Notes: generated by a model not told the origin, from the letters alone. Positions 22,844-30,032 are shown, counted from the first letter of the stretch. The stretch is DNA of 33,219 bases from Fibrobacter succinogenes (GCA_902800815.1 CADCGB010000024.1:1-33219); one strand, 5' to 3'. Translations and numbers: made by a program.

Positions 22844-24385
22844 CTAGTAAGCGTGGTCGCAGTCCACGTTCTCCTTGCCCTTGATGCCGTTCGCACATTC
22901 AATCAGGCCCTGGAGTTCACCATTACGGAACGTACCCCAGCTCTTCTTGTCCTGCTTCTCGGTAAGGCAAACCTTGTTCGTAGTCGTAGAATCCAAGCCT
23001 TCCTGGCCGTTCACGGGGATCCAGTCATAGCAGGTTTCCTTCACGGTAAACGTCATGTACTTGCCATCGAGCTTGCCGTCACGGTAATTACCGAAGGAGT
23101 ATCCGAGGTCGTTCGGGCCGTTGAGCTTGCCCTTCTTGTAGTCAATCGTGACCTTGTCCTTGGGCTTGTTCTTCTCGCGCTCTTCCTTCATCTTCTGGAA
23201 GGCTTCCATGGCTGCTTCCTTGTCCTTCTTCTTCTTAATCTTGGAGATGCGCTTGAGTTCCTTCTTGTCAGCAGCCTCGATCGCCTTCACGTCCTCGACG
23301 AACGGGTAGTGTACCACCACGCGGCCGTGAATCGTGTTGTCCCAGTACGGCACTTCGGCCATAAGGAATCCCTTGTGCGAGAACATGTTCACCACGCCGT
23401 GCACCGCACCCTTACGGTAGGGTACTTCCAAGTGCAAGAAGTAGTACTTCTCGAGTTTCTTCAAAACCTTCTTGTCGGTCACGCCGATGTTGTCCATCGC
23501 GCTGTAGCGGTAGAACTTGGCGGTACCGTTCTTCACCCCGTGGACGTAGTCGACGGAGTAGAGCACCTTGCCGAAATCCTTGCCCTGCTTGGCAGGCAGC
23601 GTGAGGTCGTTACCATAACCAATCTCGTGTCCGTGGAACTTGCCTTCGGCATCCACGTGCATCACGTTCTCGATATAGCCGTTCACGAGGAAGCCCGACC
23701 ATTCGTTCCCATCCTTGCAGCGCACGTCGCTATAGTCGGGGAAACTGCCGATGGACTCAGGCAAAAGTTTCTCGGGCAGGCCGGAGATGCTGAACACACC
23801 CTTCTTGTCCCAGTCCAGGAATCGTTCCGTACCCGGACGTTCGTGATACTGGAAGAAGCAGAGGATACTGTCGGAGCGGTCCTTGCGGGCATCGAGGTAC
23901 TTGCCGAAGTCGGTCAAGTTGGAGTCGTCATCCTTCTTGGCCTTTTTCTTGGATTCGGGGAATTTCTGCGCGATGGCGTCTGCCACCTTGCCACCTTCCT
24001 TGAAGTCGGAAAGCGTAAAGCCGCTGTTATTCAGGTGGTCCACGCACAAGTCGAGGCTCTTCTGGTAGGTCTCGCTCGTGTCGCTGCAGTCCTTCGCGCG
24101 GCAGGGGTAAACCTCAAACGGAGGCAAGTCCCAGACCTTGTTCACCTTCGTGAGCACTTCCCCTTCCTGCCAGTCCTCGCCATCGGTATCCTCGACGTTA
24201 AAGCAGCCACAAATCCATGCGTCACCGTAGGTCTTGATACCCAGGCGCTGAATCTCGGAGGCATCCACGTGAGCGACGTTCTCCATCCAGCAGTCAAAAT
24301 ACTTGGAACTAAATTCCTGTGCCTGCGTAGACGCGGCCACAGTAGCAACAAGAGCGATACAAACTTTAAAAAGGTTCTTTGTCAT
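22844..24385 (-). CDS. Exported protein with MORN-like repeats
   Basis: A 513-residue protein with a signal peptide (about 1-22, ends STQAQ). The N-terminal part is Cys-containing and unrecognised. From about residue 235 there are repeated (Y/F)-x-x-G-x-x-(N/H)G-x-x-x-x-(Y/F)-type strands (VDYVHGVKNGTAKFYRY, YRKGAVHGVVNMF, YWDNTIHGRVVVHY, YKKGKLNGPNDLGY, YRDGKLDGKYMTF), typical of MORN/MORN_2 variants that form beta-hairpin ribbons. A Lys/Glu-rich charged helix (about 365-410) interrupts the repeats. A periplasmic or surface structural role is likely but inferred. AAGGGAA precedes the ATG and a TATATT box lies 22 bases upstream; a terminator follows, so it is a monocistronic gene. Confidence 0.68.
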   Translation of the reverse strand: MTKNLFKVCIALVATVAASTQAQEFSSKYFDCWMENVAHVDASEIQRLGIKTYGDAWICGCFNVEDTDGEDWQEGEVLTKVNKVWDLPPFEVYPCRAKDCSDTSETYQKSLDLCVDHLNNSGFTLSDFKEGGKVADAIAQKFPESKKKAKKDDDSNLTDFGKYLDARKDRSDSILCFFQYHERPGTERFLDWDKKGVFSISGLPEKLLPESIGSFPDYSDVRCKDGNEWSGFLVNGYIENVMHVDAEGKFHGHEIGYGNDLTLPAKQGKDFGKVLYSVDYVHGVKNGTAKFYRYSAMDNIGVTDKKVLKKLEKYYFLHLEVPYRKGAVHGVVNMFSHKGFLMAEVPYWDNTIHGRVVVHYPFVEDVKAIEAADKKELKRISKIKKKKDKEAAMEAFQKMKEEREKNKPKDKVTIDYKKGKLNGPNDLGYSFGNYRDGKLDGKYMTFTVKETCYDWIPVNGQEGLDSTTTNKVCLTEKQDKKSWGTFRNGELQGLIECANGIKGKENVDCDHAY

Positions 24386-24407
24386 TTTCTATTCCCTTAC
24401 AGGAATA

Positions 24408-24413
24408 AATATA
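24408..24413 (-). promoter_or_regulatory. -10 box TATATT of the MORN-like gene
   Basis: Minus-strand TATATT lies 22 bases before the ATG. The leader contains the near-palindrome TATTCC-TGTAAG-GGAATA (24390-24407), whose right arm holds the ribosome site, so a bound factor or hairpin there could affect translation. Confidence 0.45.
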
Positions 24414-24424
24414 GACAAGTTTTC

Positions 24425-24450
24425 AAAAAAAAGAGCACCAAAGTGCATTT
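24425..24450 (-). terminator. Probable terminator of the small membrane protein/yciH operon
   Basis: A short GCAC-TTTG-GTGC hairpin (minus strand) with partial outer pairing, followed by TC and eight T. The stem is weak but the T run is good and it sits just after the yciH stop. Confidence 0.5.
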
Positions 24451-24459
24451 AGGGAGCAA

Positions 24460-24786
24460 TCAACCGCCCGAGAGCTTAACAGTATAGCCCTTTTTCTCGA
24501 GTTCTGTTTTCAAAATATTACGTTTATCGCCCTGAATCTCGATATTGAAGTCCTTTACGGAGCCGCCTACCCCACACTTCTGCTTGAGCGCACGGGCCAA
24601 GTCCTTGAGTTCGTCCTCATCAAGCGGGACTCCCGTGACGACGCTGGCCATCTTGCCACCACCGAGGCGCTTGAGCGTTATGCGCACAACGCCGTCACCC
24701 TGCGGGCGTTCCGCCTTGGGCTTTTCCTCTTTAACGCGGCCTACCCCGGTCGCAAAAACAAGCGTAGAACGATCTTCGATAGACAT
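24460..24786 (-). CDS. yciH: SUI1/eIF1-like translation factor YciH
   Basis: A 108-residue protein. After a variable N-terminus (about 1-30) the SUI1 fold is clear: VRITLKRLGGGKMASVVTGV, LKDLARALKQKCGVGGSVKD, and IEIQGDKRNILKTELEKKGYTVKLSGG. Bacterial YciH proteins resemble eukaryotic eIF1 and are thought to influence start-codon selection on the 30S subunit, although their role is not well established. This is of interest in a genome with many apparent leaderless genes. The ATG directly abuts the stop of the upstream membrane-protein gene (TAAATG), so both are co-transcribed. Confidence 0.93.
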   Translation of the reverse strand: MSIEDRSTLVFATGVGRVKEEKPKAERPQGDGVVRITLKRLGGGKMASVVTGVPLDEDELKDLARALKQKCGVGGSVKDFNIEIQGDKRNILKTELEKKGYTVKLSGG

Positions 24787-25044
24787 TTAGTTTTCCTTCC
24801 CAGTGTCGTTTGTCTCGGCATCTTTGGCCGGCGTTTCATCTTTCACAATCGGGTGCTCCATCGGCACGTTGCGCGGGTCCGGCTTGTTGAACACGAGCGC
24901 ACATACGACAATGACGGCGATATAGAAAAGCACTGCGGCAACGAGCGCCAGCAAATCGCCCGACAAGGCCTGCACCTTCACGAAGATGAGGATGCTGCAG
25001 GGCATGGCGAGCAAGCACAAAATACCCGGGAGATTTTTCTTCAT
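24787..25044 (-). CDS. Small two-helix membrane protein, unknown
   Basis: An 85-residue protein: MKKNLPGILCLLAMPCSILIF and LLALVAAVLFYIAVIVVCALVF form two hydrophobic helices (about 6-22 and 31-52), followed by a polar, acidic C-terminal tail (KPDPRNVPMEHPIVKDETPAK...). No family is recognised. It is the first gene of an operon with yciH. A TATATT box seven bases upstream of the ATG suggests a leaderless transcript. Confidence 0.65.
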   Translation of the reverse strand: MKKNLPGILCLLAMPCSILIFVKVQALSGDLLALVAAVLFYIAVIVVCALVFNKPDPRNVPMEHPIVKDETPAKDAETNDTGKEN

Positions 25045-25051
25045 GTAAGGA

Positions 25052-25057
25052 AATATA
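25052..25057 (-). promoter_or_regulatory. -10 box TATATT, leaderless layout, for the membrane protein/yciH operon
   Basis: Minus-strand TATATT, seven bases (TCCTTAC), then ATG at 25044. It follows closely on the xylanase terminator. Confidence 0.5.
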
Positions 25058-25059
25058 GA

Positions 25060-25087
25060 AAAGAAACCCCTGAGGTTTCTCAGGGGT
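25060..25087 (-). terminator. Intrinsic terminator of the GH10 xylanase gene
   Basis: ACCCCTGAG/CTCAGGGGT, nine perfect pairs around a four-base loop, followed on the minus strand by TTCTTTTC. It starts nine bases after the stop at 25097. Confidence 0.88.
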
Positions 25088-25096
25088 AATTTCGTG

Positions 25097-26743
25097 TTAT
25101 TTCAGTTCCACCATCTCGCTCTTGCCGTCGATGGTCACCTTGTACTTGCCGGGGTAACCACGGAACTTCACTTCGCCCTTCTCATCGGCCTTGAAGGTTC
25201 CGTTGGTGGTCCACACCTTGTGCCACAAGTCGTAAATGAGCTTGCCGGCAGGCTTCTCGCGACCATCCATGGCAACGATACCGCCGTTCTTGACCCAGTG
25301 GCGGCCATCCCAGAAGCCCCACAGCACAATGCCTTCCACGGCCGGATGGCTGAAGGCGATGCGCAGGACCATCTCGTAGCGGCGGGCCTGTTCGTCTTCG
25401 CCGAAGTACATGCCCTTCTGCCAGTCACCAAAGTCAAGTTCGGTAATCTTGATGGGCAGCCCGAGGGAACCAAGCCTGTCGAGGCGCTTCTTGATGAAGT
25501 TCGGGTTCAGCTGACGGTCGCCGAAGTGGCACTGCACGCCAATGCCGTGCACGGGCACCTTGCGGTCGAGCATTCCCTTCACGATATCGTAGAGGCGTTC
25601 GGTTTCGCCGGCGGAGACCACGTTATACTCGTTGATGAAGAGGCGGGCATCCGGGTCGGCGCGATGAGCCCAAACGTGTGCGGAGTCCAACAGGTCCCAA
25701 CCGCACTTGTTGAAGATGAACGGCTCGTGGAAAGCCTCGTTCCACACGTCGTATTCCTTGATACGGCCCTTATATTCCTTGAGGTCACGCGTGATGCGGT
25801 CCTTGATCTTGTTCGAGATGTCCTTGCAGCTCCCCTGGTTGCTGAAATGCTTGTCGAAGCCGTAGCCCTGATGGCCCCACACGAGCGTATGCGCGCGGAA
25901 GCCCCACTTGTAGTCGTTCACGTAGTCCAGGTACTGCTTGAATTCGTCGCGGCGGATCTTGCCCTTCTTGGGTTCGTATTCCGGCCACTTGAACTGGTTC
26001 TCGGGCACGCCGTACCAGAAGTACTTGTTGGCGGTCTTCCTGTACCAGGTTTCCACGCTGTCCTTGCTGGGGTAAAGCGCGAGGGCTGTACCGAAGGGGA
26101 ATGCGTGGCGCATGAGTTCCACCTTCACCTGCGTGCCGGGGGCAGCCTTGAGCGTAAAGTCCTTCTTGCGGAGGCTATCGATGCGGGCGGCGGAATTGTT
26201 GTACCAGGTCATGTCATCGAGACCTTCCACCTTCTCGATTTCCACATCGTCCATCTGCATCCAGCCCTTGGCGAGGCCCACATGGAACGTGACGTTGTTG
26301 AGCCCGTAGCCCTTCTGGTCGGCAAGGAACACCATGGAATATTCCTTCCAGTCCTTGGTCAGCATGAAGGAGGCACTTTCCTTCTGGCGCCAGTCAGGTG
26401 CGCCGCCCTGCACGATGGCGTTGATAGGCATGTTACCCTTCGCCTTGAACCTTAGCGTGTAGTAGGCGGAATCGGCAAGCCATTTGGGGGGCTGCAACTG
26501 CAGGCCCCAGGAAGGGTTCGGAAGTTCGGTCACCGTGACCTTCACGCCCTCGGAGCCATCCACACCGAGGCCCATCTGACCGAGCTGCAGGTCCACCTTC
26601 GCCGGGCCATCCGGGTTGTTCCACAGGTACCAGCCGCCATCACCATAAGACATGTCGCCATTCGTCAGCACGTTCTGTGCCATCAACGGGGCGGCGGCCA
26701 GGGCCGCGGCCGCGCACGCAAATTTCACGCTCGAAAGATTCAT
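25097..26743 (-). CDS. Secreted GH10 endo-xylanase with N-terminal carbohydrate-binding domain
   Basis: A 548-residue exported enzyme. Signal peptide 1-23 (ends PLMAQ) precedes a beta-sandwich carbohydrate-binding-like domain (about 24-174, CBM4/9 type: NVLTNGDMSYGDGGWYLW...MDDVEIEKVEG). The GH10 barrel spans about 185-510: YGVPENQFKWPEYEPKKG (substrate-binding Glu/Asn), HTLVWGHQG, DVWNEAFH with acid/base E336, GVQCHFGDRQ, KITELDFG with nucleophile E435, and GIVLWGFWDGRHW. A short C-terminal strand region ends the protein. It should cleave internal beta-1,4-xylosidic bonds of xylan outside the cell. The usual WHSQ after HTLV reads WGHQ. I start at ATG 26743, which has GAGG upstream and gives a proper signal peptide. 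It is monocistronic with its own promoter and terminator; an inverted repeat covers the -35 region. Confidence 0.95.
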   Translation of the reverse strand: MNLSSVKFACAAAALAAAPLMAQNVLTNGDMSYGDGGWYLWNNPDGPAKVDLQLGQMGLGVDGSEGVKVTVTELPNPSWGLQLQPPKWLADSAYYTLRFKAKGNMPINAIVQGGAPDWRQKESASFMLTKDWKEYSMVFLADQKGYGLNNVTFHVGLAKGWMQMDDVEIEKVEGLDDMTWYNNSAARIDSLRKKDFTLKAAPGTQVKVELMRHAFPFGTALALYPSKDSVETWYRKTANKYFWYGVPENQFKWPEYEPKKGKIRRDEFKQYLDYVNDYKWGFRAHTLVWGHQGYGFDKHFSNQGSCKDISNKIKDRITRDLKEYKGRIKEYDVWNEAFHEPFIFNKCGWDLLDSAHVWAHRADPDARLFINEYNVVSAGETERLYDIVKGMLDRKVPVHGIGVQCHFGDRQLNPNFIKKRLDRLGSLGLPIKITELDFGDWQKGMYFGEDEQARRYEMVLRIAFSHPAVEGIVLWGFWDGRHWVKNGGIVAMDGREKPAGKLIYDLWHKVWTTNGTFKADEKGEVKFRGYPGKYKVTIDGKSEMVELK

Positions 26744-26784
26744 AAGGACCTCGCTTTTTCGCCTAGAGTCATCTGTTCGCCCAG

Positions 26785-26790
26785 AATATA
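26785..26790 (-). promoter_or_regulatory. -10 box TATATT of the xylanase gene
   Basis: Minus-strand TATATT (within TATTTTATATTC) lies 41 bases before the ATG, leaving an SD-led leader. Confidence 0.5.
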
Positions 26791-26801
26791 AAATATGGGC
26801 C

Positions 26802-26831
26802 GGCATTTTACTTCTATAAAATGCCTTTTTT
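26802..26831 (+). promoter_or_regulatory. Inverted repeat over the xylanase -35 region; terminator-like on the plus strand
   Basis: GGCATTTTA (26802-26810) and TAAAATGCC (26817-26825), nine perfect pairs with a six-base spacer, are followed on the plus strand by six T. The repeat lies 12-35 bases upstream of the xylanase -10 box, where an operator would lie. As a terminator it would stop plus-strand (antisense) transcription, since no plus-strand gene is near. It could also partly end the 26895 transcript. Confidence 0.5.
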
Positions 26832-26870
26832 CGGTTACGAAAAGGAACAGGATTGTTTACGAACGTACCA

Positions 26871-26888
26871 AAGTGTATCAAGTGTATC
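26871..26888. repeat. Tandem nine-base repeat AAGTGTATC x2
   Basis: Two exact adjacent copies of AAGTGTATC lie between the stop of the 26895 gene and the xylanase promoter region. Confidence 0.6.
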
Positions 26889-26894
26889 TAAGCA

Positions 26895-28511
26895 CTATTC
26901 CGAATCCACGATACAACGGATGGCATACATATAGTCGCTTGTGTAATACTTGAACTCATCAAGATAGCATACATCGCTGTCATCGAACAAAGATAAACTA
27001 TAGACACCATTTTCCCCTTTTGTCGAAGACCAGAATTCGGCGTAATCTGTATTACTGTTCCCCCACGAACTCCCATAGAACTCGCGAGCCGGCAAAGCCG
27101 AAAAACCAAAATGGTCAACTTCCTTTCTCTTTCGCCAGGTAGGCGATTTCAGCGCAGCTCCAGATGCGTTAGCCCCAGAGACAGCCCAGAATAAAGTTTC
27201 CCATTCTTCCTTAGACGGCATGTGCGAACCAGCAGGGCAAAGGTCTCCTCCATTGTTCGCAATATCCCTCCATAGGTAATAACGGCCATATAAATCGCAA
27301 TCGTTGGCGTAACAACGGCTAATCGATGTCTCGTACTTCAAGTTCTCGGCAAACCAGACCTGATTACCAATCTTTATCGTTTTATAGACCTGATTGTCTC
27401 GTGGGTCGGTAAATTCTCCATAAGTGCAGTTGTCTTCCTGCTCCGTTCTGCAGGGCTGTGCTATGGTAATGGTATCATAGAAGGAATCTTCGACCAGGGT
27501 ATCCTTGATACAGCGGACAGCGTTCGCCATGTTCTTGGTATGGTTGTAGACAATTCCGGCACTACGACTCGACAAAATAAACCATGCAGCAAATCTCTCA
27601 TCGTATTCAGTAGATGTCCACGAGAACGTTCCACTTATGTCTTTTATATTTCCTATCGCCGTGCTTCGCCCACCGGGTAAGAAAGACAGGCCATAGATGT
27701 CCGAATTTAGGGAATCTTTCCATCCAACTTGAGATTTTATCTTTAATGCAGCCTCATAAGACCCACCGGCATAAAGTATCATGCTGTTGTATTCCTGATT
27801 TGTCGGCACGTGCCAGCCTTCGGGGCAAATGCCTCGCGCCGGATATGCCGGCGAACATTTTGTGTCCATACCACACCCCTTGCCCGTTGTGCCGAATATA
27901 CCGGCACTATCCATAGCAGCCGCCCAGGTATAATAACGACCTAAAATTTTGCAGGAATCCGTGCCGCAGTAATTCTCAAAGGGTTCATCGTTCACCACAT
28001 ACTCGAAGGCAAGGTCTTCCGCCATCCAGACCTGCCTTCCGACAGTGACCGTCTTGTAGACATGCCCGTCGCGTGCATCCTTCAGTTCGCCGTACTGGAT
28101 GTTCGGATTAAACGCCTCGTCCTTGGTGAAATCGAAACTGACGGAACTATAAGGAGTGCTGCTAGAAGACCCTAGGCTACTCGAAGACCGCACGCTACTG
28201 GAAGAACTCCGGATGCTGCTAGAACTAGCCCTGTCGCTGGAAGATGACCTGACAGAAGACGAGCTAGACGTTTCCTCGTCATCGACCCTAATCCATCTAT
28301 CGCCATCGCATTCATAGTCCCGCTTGAGGTCTGCCACATAGACCTTCTCGCTCTTGAATTCGTCACTGCATGCGAAGGATTCCAGTTCGTCCATATCGGC
28401 CACTTCGCTTGGAAGGCCCTGAGACCTTGAAATGAAGGAATCATCGTCGCTACAGGCGACAAACATCGTTAACGAAAGCGAAATAGCGAGGGAACTGGCG
28501 CGAAAATGCAT
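26895..28511 (-). CDS. Lipoprotein with two Fib_succ_major domains and a Ser-rich linker
   Basis: A 538-residue lipoprotein: signal ending MFVAC (lipobox C20) and acidic +2 to +4 residues. Residues about 25-80 hold a short Cys-containing region (ACSDEFKSEK...YECDGDRWIRVD). A serine linker (about 81-124, runs of four to five Ser spaced by VR, DRA, IR, LG) joins it to two tandem Fib_succ_major domains, about 139-337 (KDARDGHVYKTVTVGRQVWMAED ... CPEGWHVP ... AVRCIKD) and 363-538 (TDPRDNQVYKTIKIGNQVWFAEN ... CPAGSHMP ... AIRCIVD). Ser-rich linkers commonly separate modules of extracellular Fibrobacter enzymes. Family function unknown. AAGGAG precedes the ATG and a TATAAT box lies about 43 bases upstream. 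Confidence 0.88.
   Translation of the reverse strand: MHFRASSLAISLSLTMFVACSDDDSFISRSQGLPSEVADMDELESFACSDEFKSEKVYVADLKRDYECDGDRWIRVDDEETSSSSSVRSSSSDRASSSSIRSSSSSVRSSSSLGSSSSTPYSSVSFDFTKDEAFNPNIQYGELKDARDGHVYKTVTVGRQVWMAEDLAFEYVVNDEPFENYCGTDSCKILGRYYTWAAAMDSAGIFGTTGKGCGMDTKCSPAYPARGICPEGWHVPTNQEYNSMILYAGGSYEAALKIKSQVGWKDSLNSDIYGLSFLPGGRSTAIGNIKDISGTFSWTSTEYDERFAAWFILSSRSAGIVYNHTKNMANAVRCIKDTLVEDSFYDTITIAQPCRTEQEDNCTYGEFTDPRDNQVYKTIKIGNQVWFAENLKYETSISRCYANDCDLYGRYYLWRDIANNGGDLCPAGSHMPSKEEWETLFWAVSGANASGAALKSPTWRKRKEVDHFGFSALPAREFYGSSWGNSNTDYAEFWSSTKGENGVYSLSLFDDSDVCYLDEFKYYTSDYMYAIRCIVDSE
28136..28271 (-). repeat. Serine-codon repeat tract
   Basis: The linker of the two-domain lipoprotein is encoded by clustered AGC, TCC, TCT and AGT serine codons in imperfect units of about 21-24 bases. 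The mixed codons keep the protein repeat while limiting exact DNA repetition. Confidence 0.6.
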
Positions 28512-28554
28512 CTTATTTCTCCTTGAAGCCCAAATTCAACAGGAAACATAGAAA

Positions 28555-28560
28555 ATTATA
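28555..28560 (-). promoter_or_regulatory. -10 box TATAAT of the 26895 lipoprotein gene
   Basis: Minus-strand TATAAT lies 43 bases before the ATG, with AAGGAG in the leader. Confidence 0.45.
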
Positions 28561-28582
28561 TGATTATTCCACGTCTTTAATC

Positions 28583-28588
28583 TATTTT
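28583..28588 (+). promoter_or_regulatory. Possible -10 box TATTTT, leaderless layout, for the YhcC-like gene
   Basis: TATTTT, then TCCTGGT (seven bases), then ATG at 28596. This is the same spacing as the other leaderless-type starts. Confidence 0.35.
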
Positions 28589-28595
28589 TCCTGGT

Positions 28596-29477
28596 ATGCA
28601 TTACACTCCCTACCGCGATTTGCTGCTCAAGATTTTCCCGAACTACCAGAAGGTGCGCAAGCTCCCGCTGAACGGCGGCATGAGTTGCCCGAACCTCGAC
28701 GGCACTAAGGGATTCTCGGGTTGCAGCTACTGCAACAACCGCAGTTTCAGCCCGGTGTTCGACCAGGCGAAGGTTTCCATCCAGGAACAGCTCGATACAT
28801 TCGTGCCGCGTCTGCGCGAAAAGTACCCGAACGCGGGCATCCTCGCCTACCTGCAGCCATACACGAACACGCATGCACCGCTCGAGCACCTGAAGGGGAT
28901 TATCGACCCGATTATCAGGCACAAGGAAGTCGCGGGACTCGCCATAGGGACGCGCCCGGACTGCCTTGAAGACGAGAAGATCGAGTACCTCGCGGAGATG
29001 AACCGCAAGAAGCCGATTATCGTGGAAATAGGCCTACAGACCGCGAACGATCTCACTCTTGCGGCAATAAACCGCAAGCACACGCTCGCCGAGTTCGAGG
29101 ATGCAGTCAAGCGCTGCCAGGCGGCGGGACTCACCGTCACCACGCACGTGATTGTCGGACTCCCCGGTGAGACTCTGATAGACTTCAAGCGTACGGCTGA
29201 AGTTGTTCGCGATTTGAAGCTTGCCGCCGTGAAGATCCACCCGCTGCACATTGTCGCGGGCACCGTGATGGCACAAGACTTCTCCGCCGGCGAAATCAGG
29301 CTGTTGGAATTCGAGGAATACTGCAACGCCGTCGCAGAGATGATAAAGATTATCGGGCCCGATACCGCCATCGAGCGATTCAGCGGCGAAAGCCCGAGCG
29401 ACATGCTCCTCGCCCCCAGCTGGTGCGGGAAACGCGACAAGATTATCGCCGAAGTAGAAAAACTTCTCGGGGGATAA
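28596..29477 (+). CDS. yhcC: Radical SAM protein, YhcC/TIGR01212 family
   Basis: A 293-residue cytoplasmic iron-sulfur enzyme. The cluster-binding cysteines are C31, C43 and C46 (CPNLDGTKGFSGCSYC, the C-x11-C-x2-C form typical of this family rather than the usual CxxxCxxC). The partial TIM barrel continues with AYLQPYTNTHAPL, LAIGTRPDCLEDE, IVEIGLQTANDLTL, THVIVGLPGETLIDF and VKIHPLHIVAGTVMA. E. coli YhcC is a member of unknown reaction; a modification enzyme for RNA or protein is likely by family resemblance. It is a single gene with no clear ribosome site and converges on the V-ATPase operon. Confidence 0.9.
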   Translation: MHYTPYRDLLLKIFPNYQKVRKLPLNGGMSCPNLDGTKGFSGCSYCNNRSFSPVFDQAKVSIQEQLDTFVPRLREKYPNAGILAYLQPYTNTHAPLEHLKGIIDPIIRHKEVAGLAIGTRPDCLEDEKIEYLAEMNRKKPIIVEIGLQTANDLTLAAINRKHTLAEFEDAVKRCQAAGLTVTTHVIVGLPGETLIDFKRTAEVVRDLKLAAVKIHPLHIVAGTVMAQDFSAGEIRLLEFEEYCNAVAEMIKIIGPDTAIERFSGESPSDMLLAPSWCGKRDKIIAEVEKLLGG

Positions 29478-29505
29478 AAACAAGAAGGGCCGTTAAGGCC
29501 CTTCT
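29476..29505 (-). terminator. Terminator of the V-ATPase operon (possibly bidirectional)
   Basis: AGAAGGGCC/GGCCCTTCT, nine perfect pairs with a GTTAA spacer (29483-29505), followed on the minus strand by TGTTTTTATC. On the plus strand it lies five bases after the yhcC stop but has no T run. Confidence 0.8.
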
Positions 29506-29525
29506 CTGTATAGTGAGAGCGGTCT

Positions 29526-30014
29526 CTACGACACGAGCATCATGGAGAACACCATGACGAACAGCGCGACGGTTTCGCCGACACCAAGCACCATCAGGTA
29601 GTTCACGAGGCCCTTGCCGGTTTCGCCGAGGGCATTGCAGGCGTCCGCAGCGGACTTGCCCACGTACCAGGCTGAGGCCATCATGCCGATGCCACCGAAG
29701 ATGCCCACACCCAGGTATGCAGCCCAGTTAGCCGGAGCCGCCTGGGACTTGTTCAGGATGTACATCATCAGCAACATGCCGTAGATTGTCTGCGCAATCG
29801 GCGCGCCCACGAAAATGAGCAGCGTAAACAGCGCGTTCTTACCCTTGAGATACGCCTTCTTCCAGGCCCCGATGGCCGCCATGCCGGCAGTCCCGCAGGC
29901 TCCGATGGCCGCCATGCCGGCAGTCCCGCAGCCCAGCGCAGAACCCACCGCGGCAAGGCCCAAGGCCGCCACCGCGCCGAGTTTCGCGAGCGTTAAAAGT
30001 TGAGCTTGATCCAT
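29526..30014 (-). CDS. ntpK: V-type ATPase subunit K (stand-alone rotor subunit) with internal duplication
   Basis: A 162-residue, four-helix membrane protein of the rotor ring. Two hairpins are evident. Helix 2 has GAPIAQTIYG (Q where many c-subunits have a carboxylate), and the ion-carrying glutamate is E147 in LGVGETVALF of helix 4. Residues 30-40 and 41-51 are a direct tandem copy (GTAGMAAIGAC / GTAGMAAIGAW, 33-base period, 29862-29927) at the end of helix 1; the fused K domain at 30033 has one copy. Position 118 is Val (AWYVGK), where the fused copy has Gln (AWYQGK) and E. hirae NtpK has ion-binding Q110. It begins 18 bases after the I-K fusion, with AGGT upstream, and is the last gene of the operon. 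Confidence 0.92.
   Translation of the reverse strand: MDQAQLLTLAKLGAVAALGLAAVGSALGCGTAGMAAIGACGTAGMAAIGAWKKAYLKGKNALFTLLIFVGAPIAQTIYGMLLMMYILNKSQAAPANWAAYLGVGIFGGIGMMASAWYVGKSAADACNALGETGKGLVNYLMVLGVGETVALFVMVFSMMLVS
29862..29927 (-). repeat. 33-base in-frame tandem duplication within ntpK
   Basis: Two adjacent copies with a 33-base period, nearly identical at the DNA level (both contain GATGGCCGCCATGCCGGCAG on the plus strand). The near identity implies a recent event or recent gene conversion. Confidence 0.9.
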
Positions 30015-30032
30015 ACGTGTTACCTCGCTGGA

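Noticed and set aside
22853..24487. Plus-strand 544-codon open frame
   Set aside because: It is entirely antisense to the signal-peptide-bearing MORN-like gene; the open frame is a by-product of biased codon use, and its product is a Val/Leu/His-rich chain with no domain.
25094..26455. Plus-strand 453-codon open frame
   Set aside because: Antisense to the GH10 xylanase, whose catalytic motifs are intact; same composition artefact.
26802..26831. Simple terminator of a plus-strand gene
   Set aside because: No plus-strand gene lies upstream until lgt at 18357, so this role alone does not explain the element.
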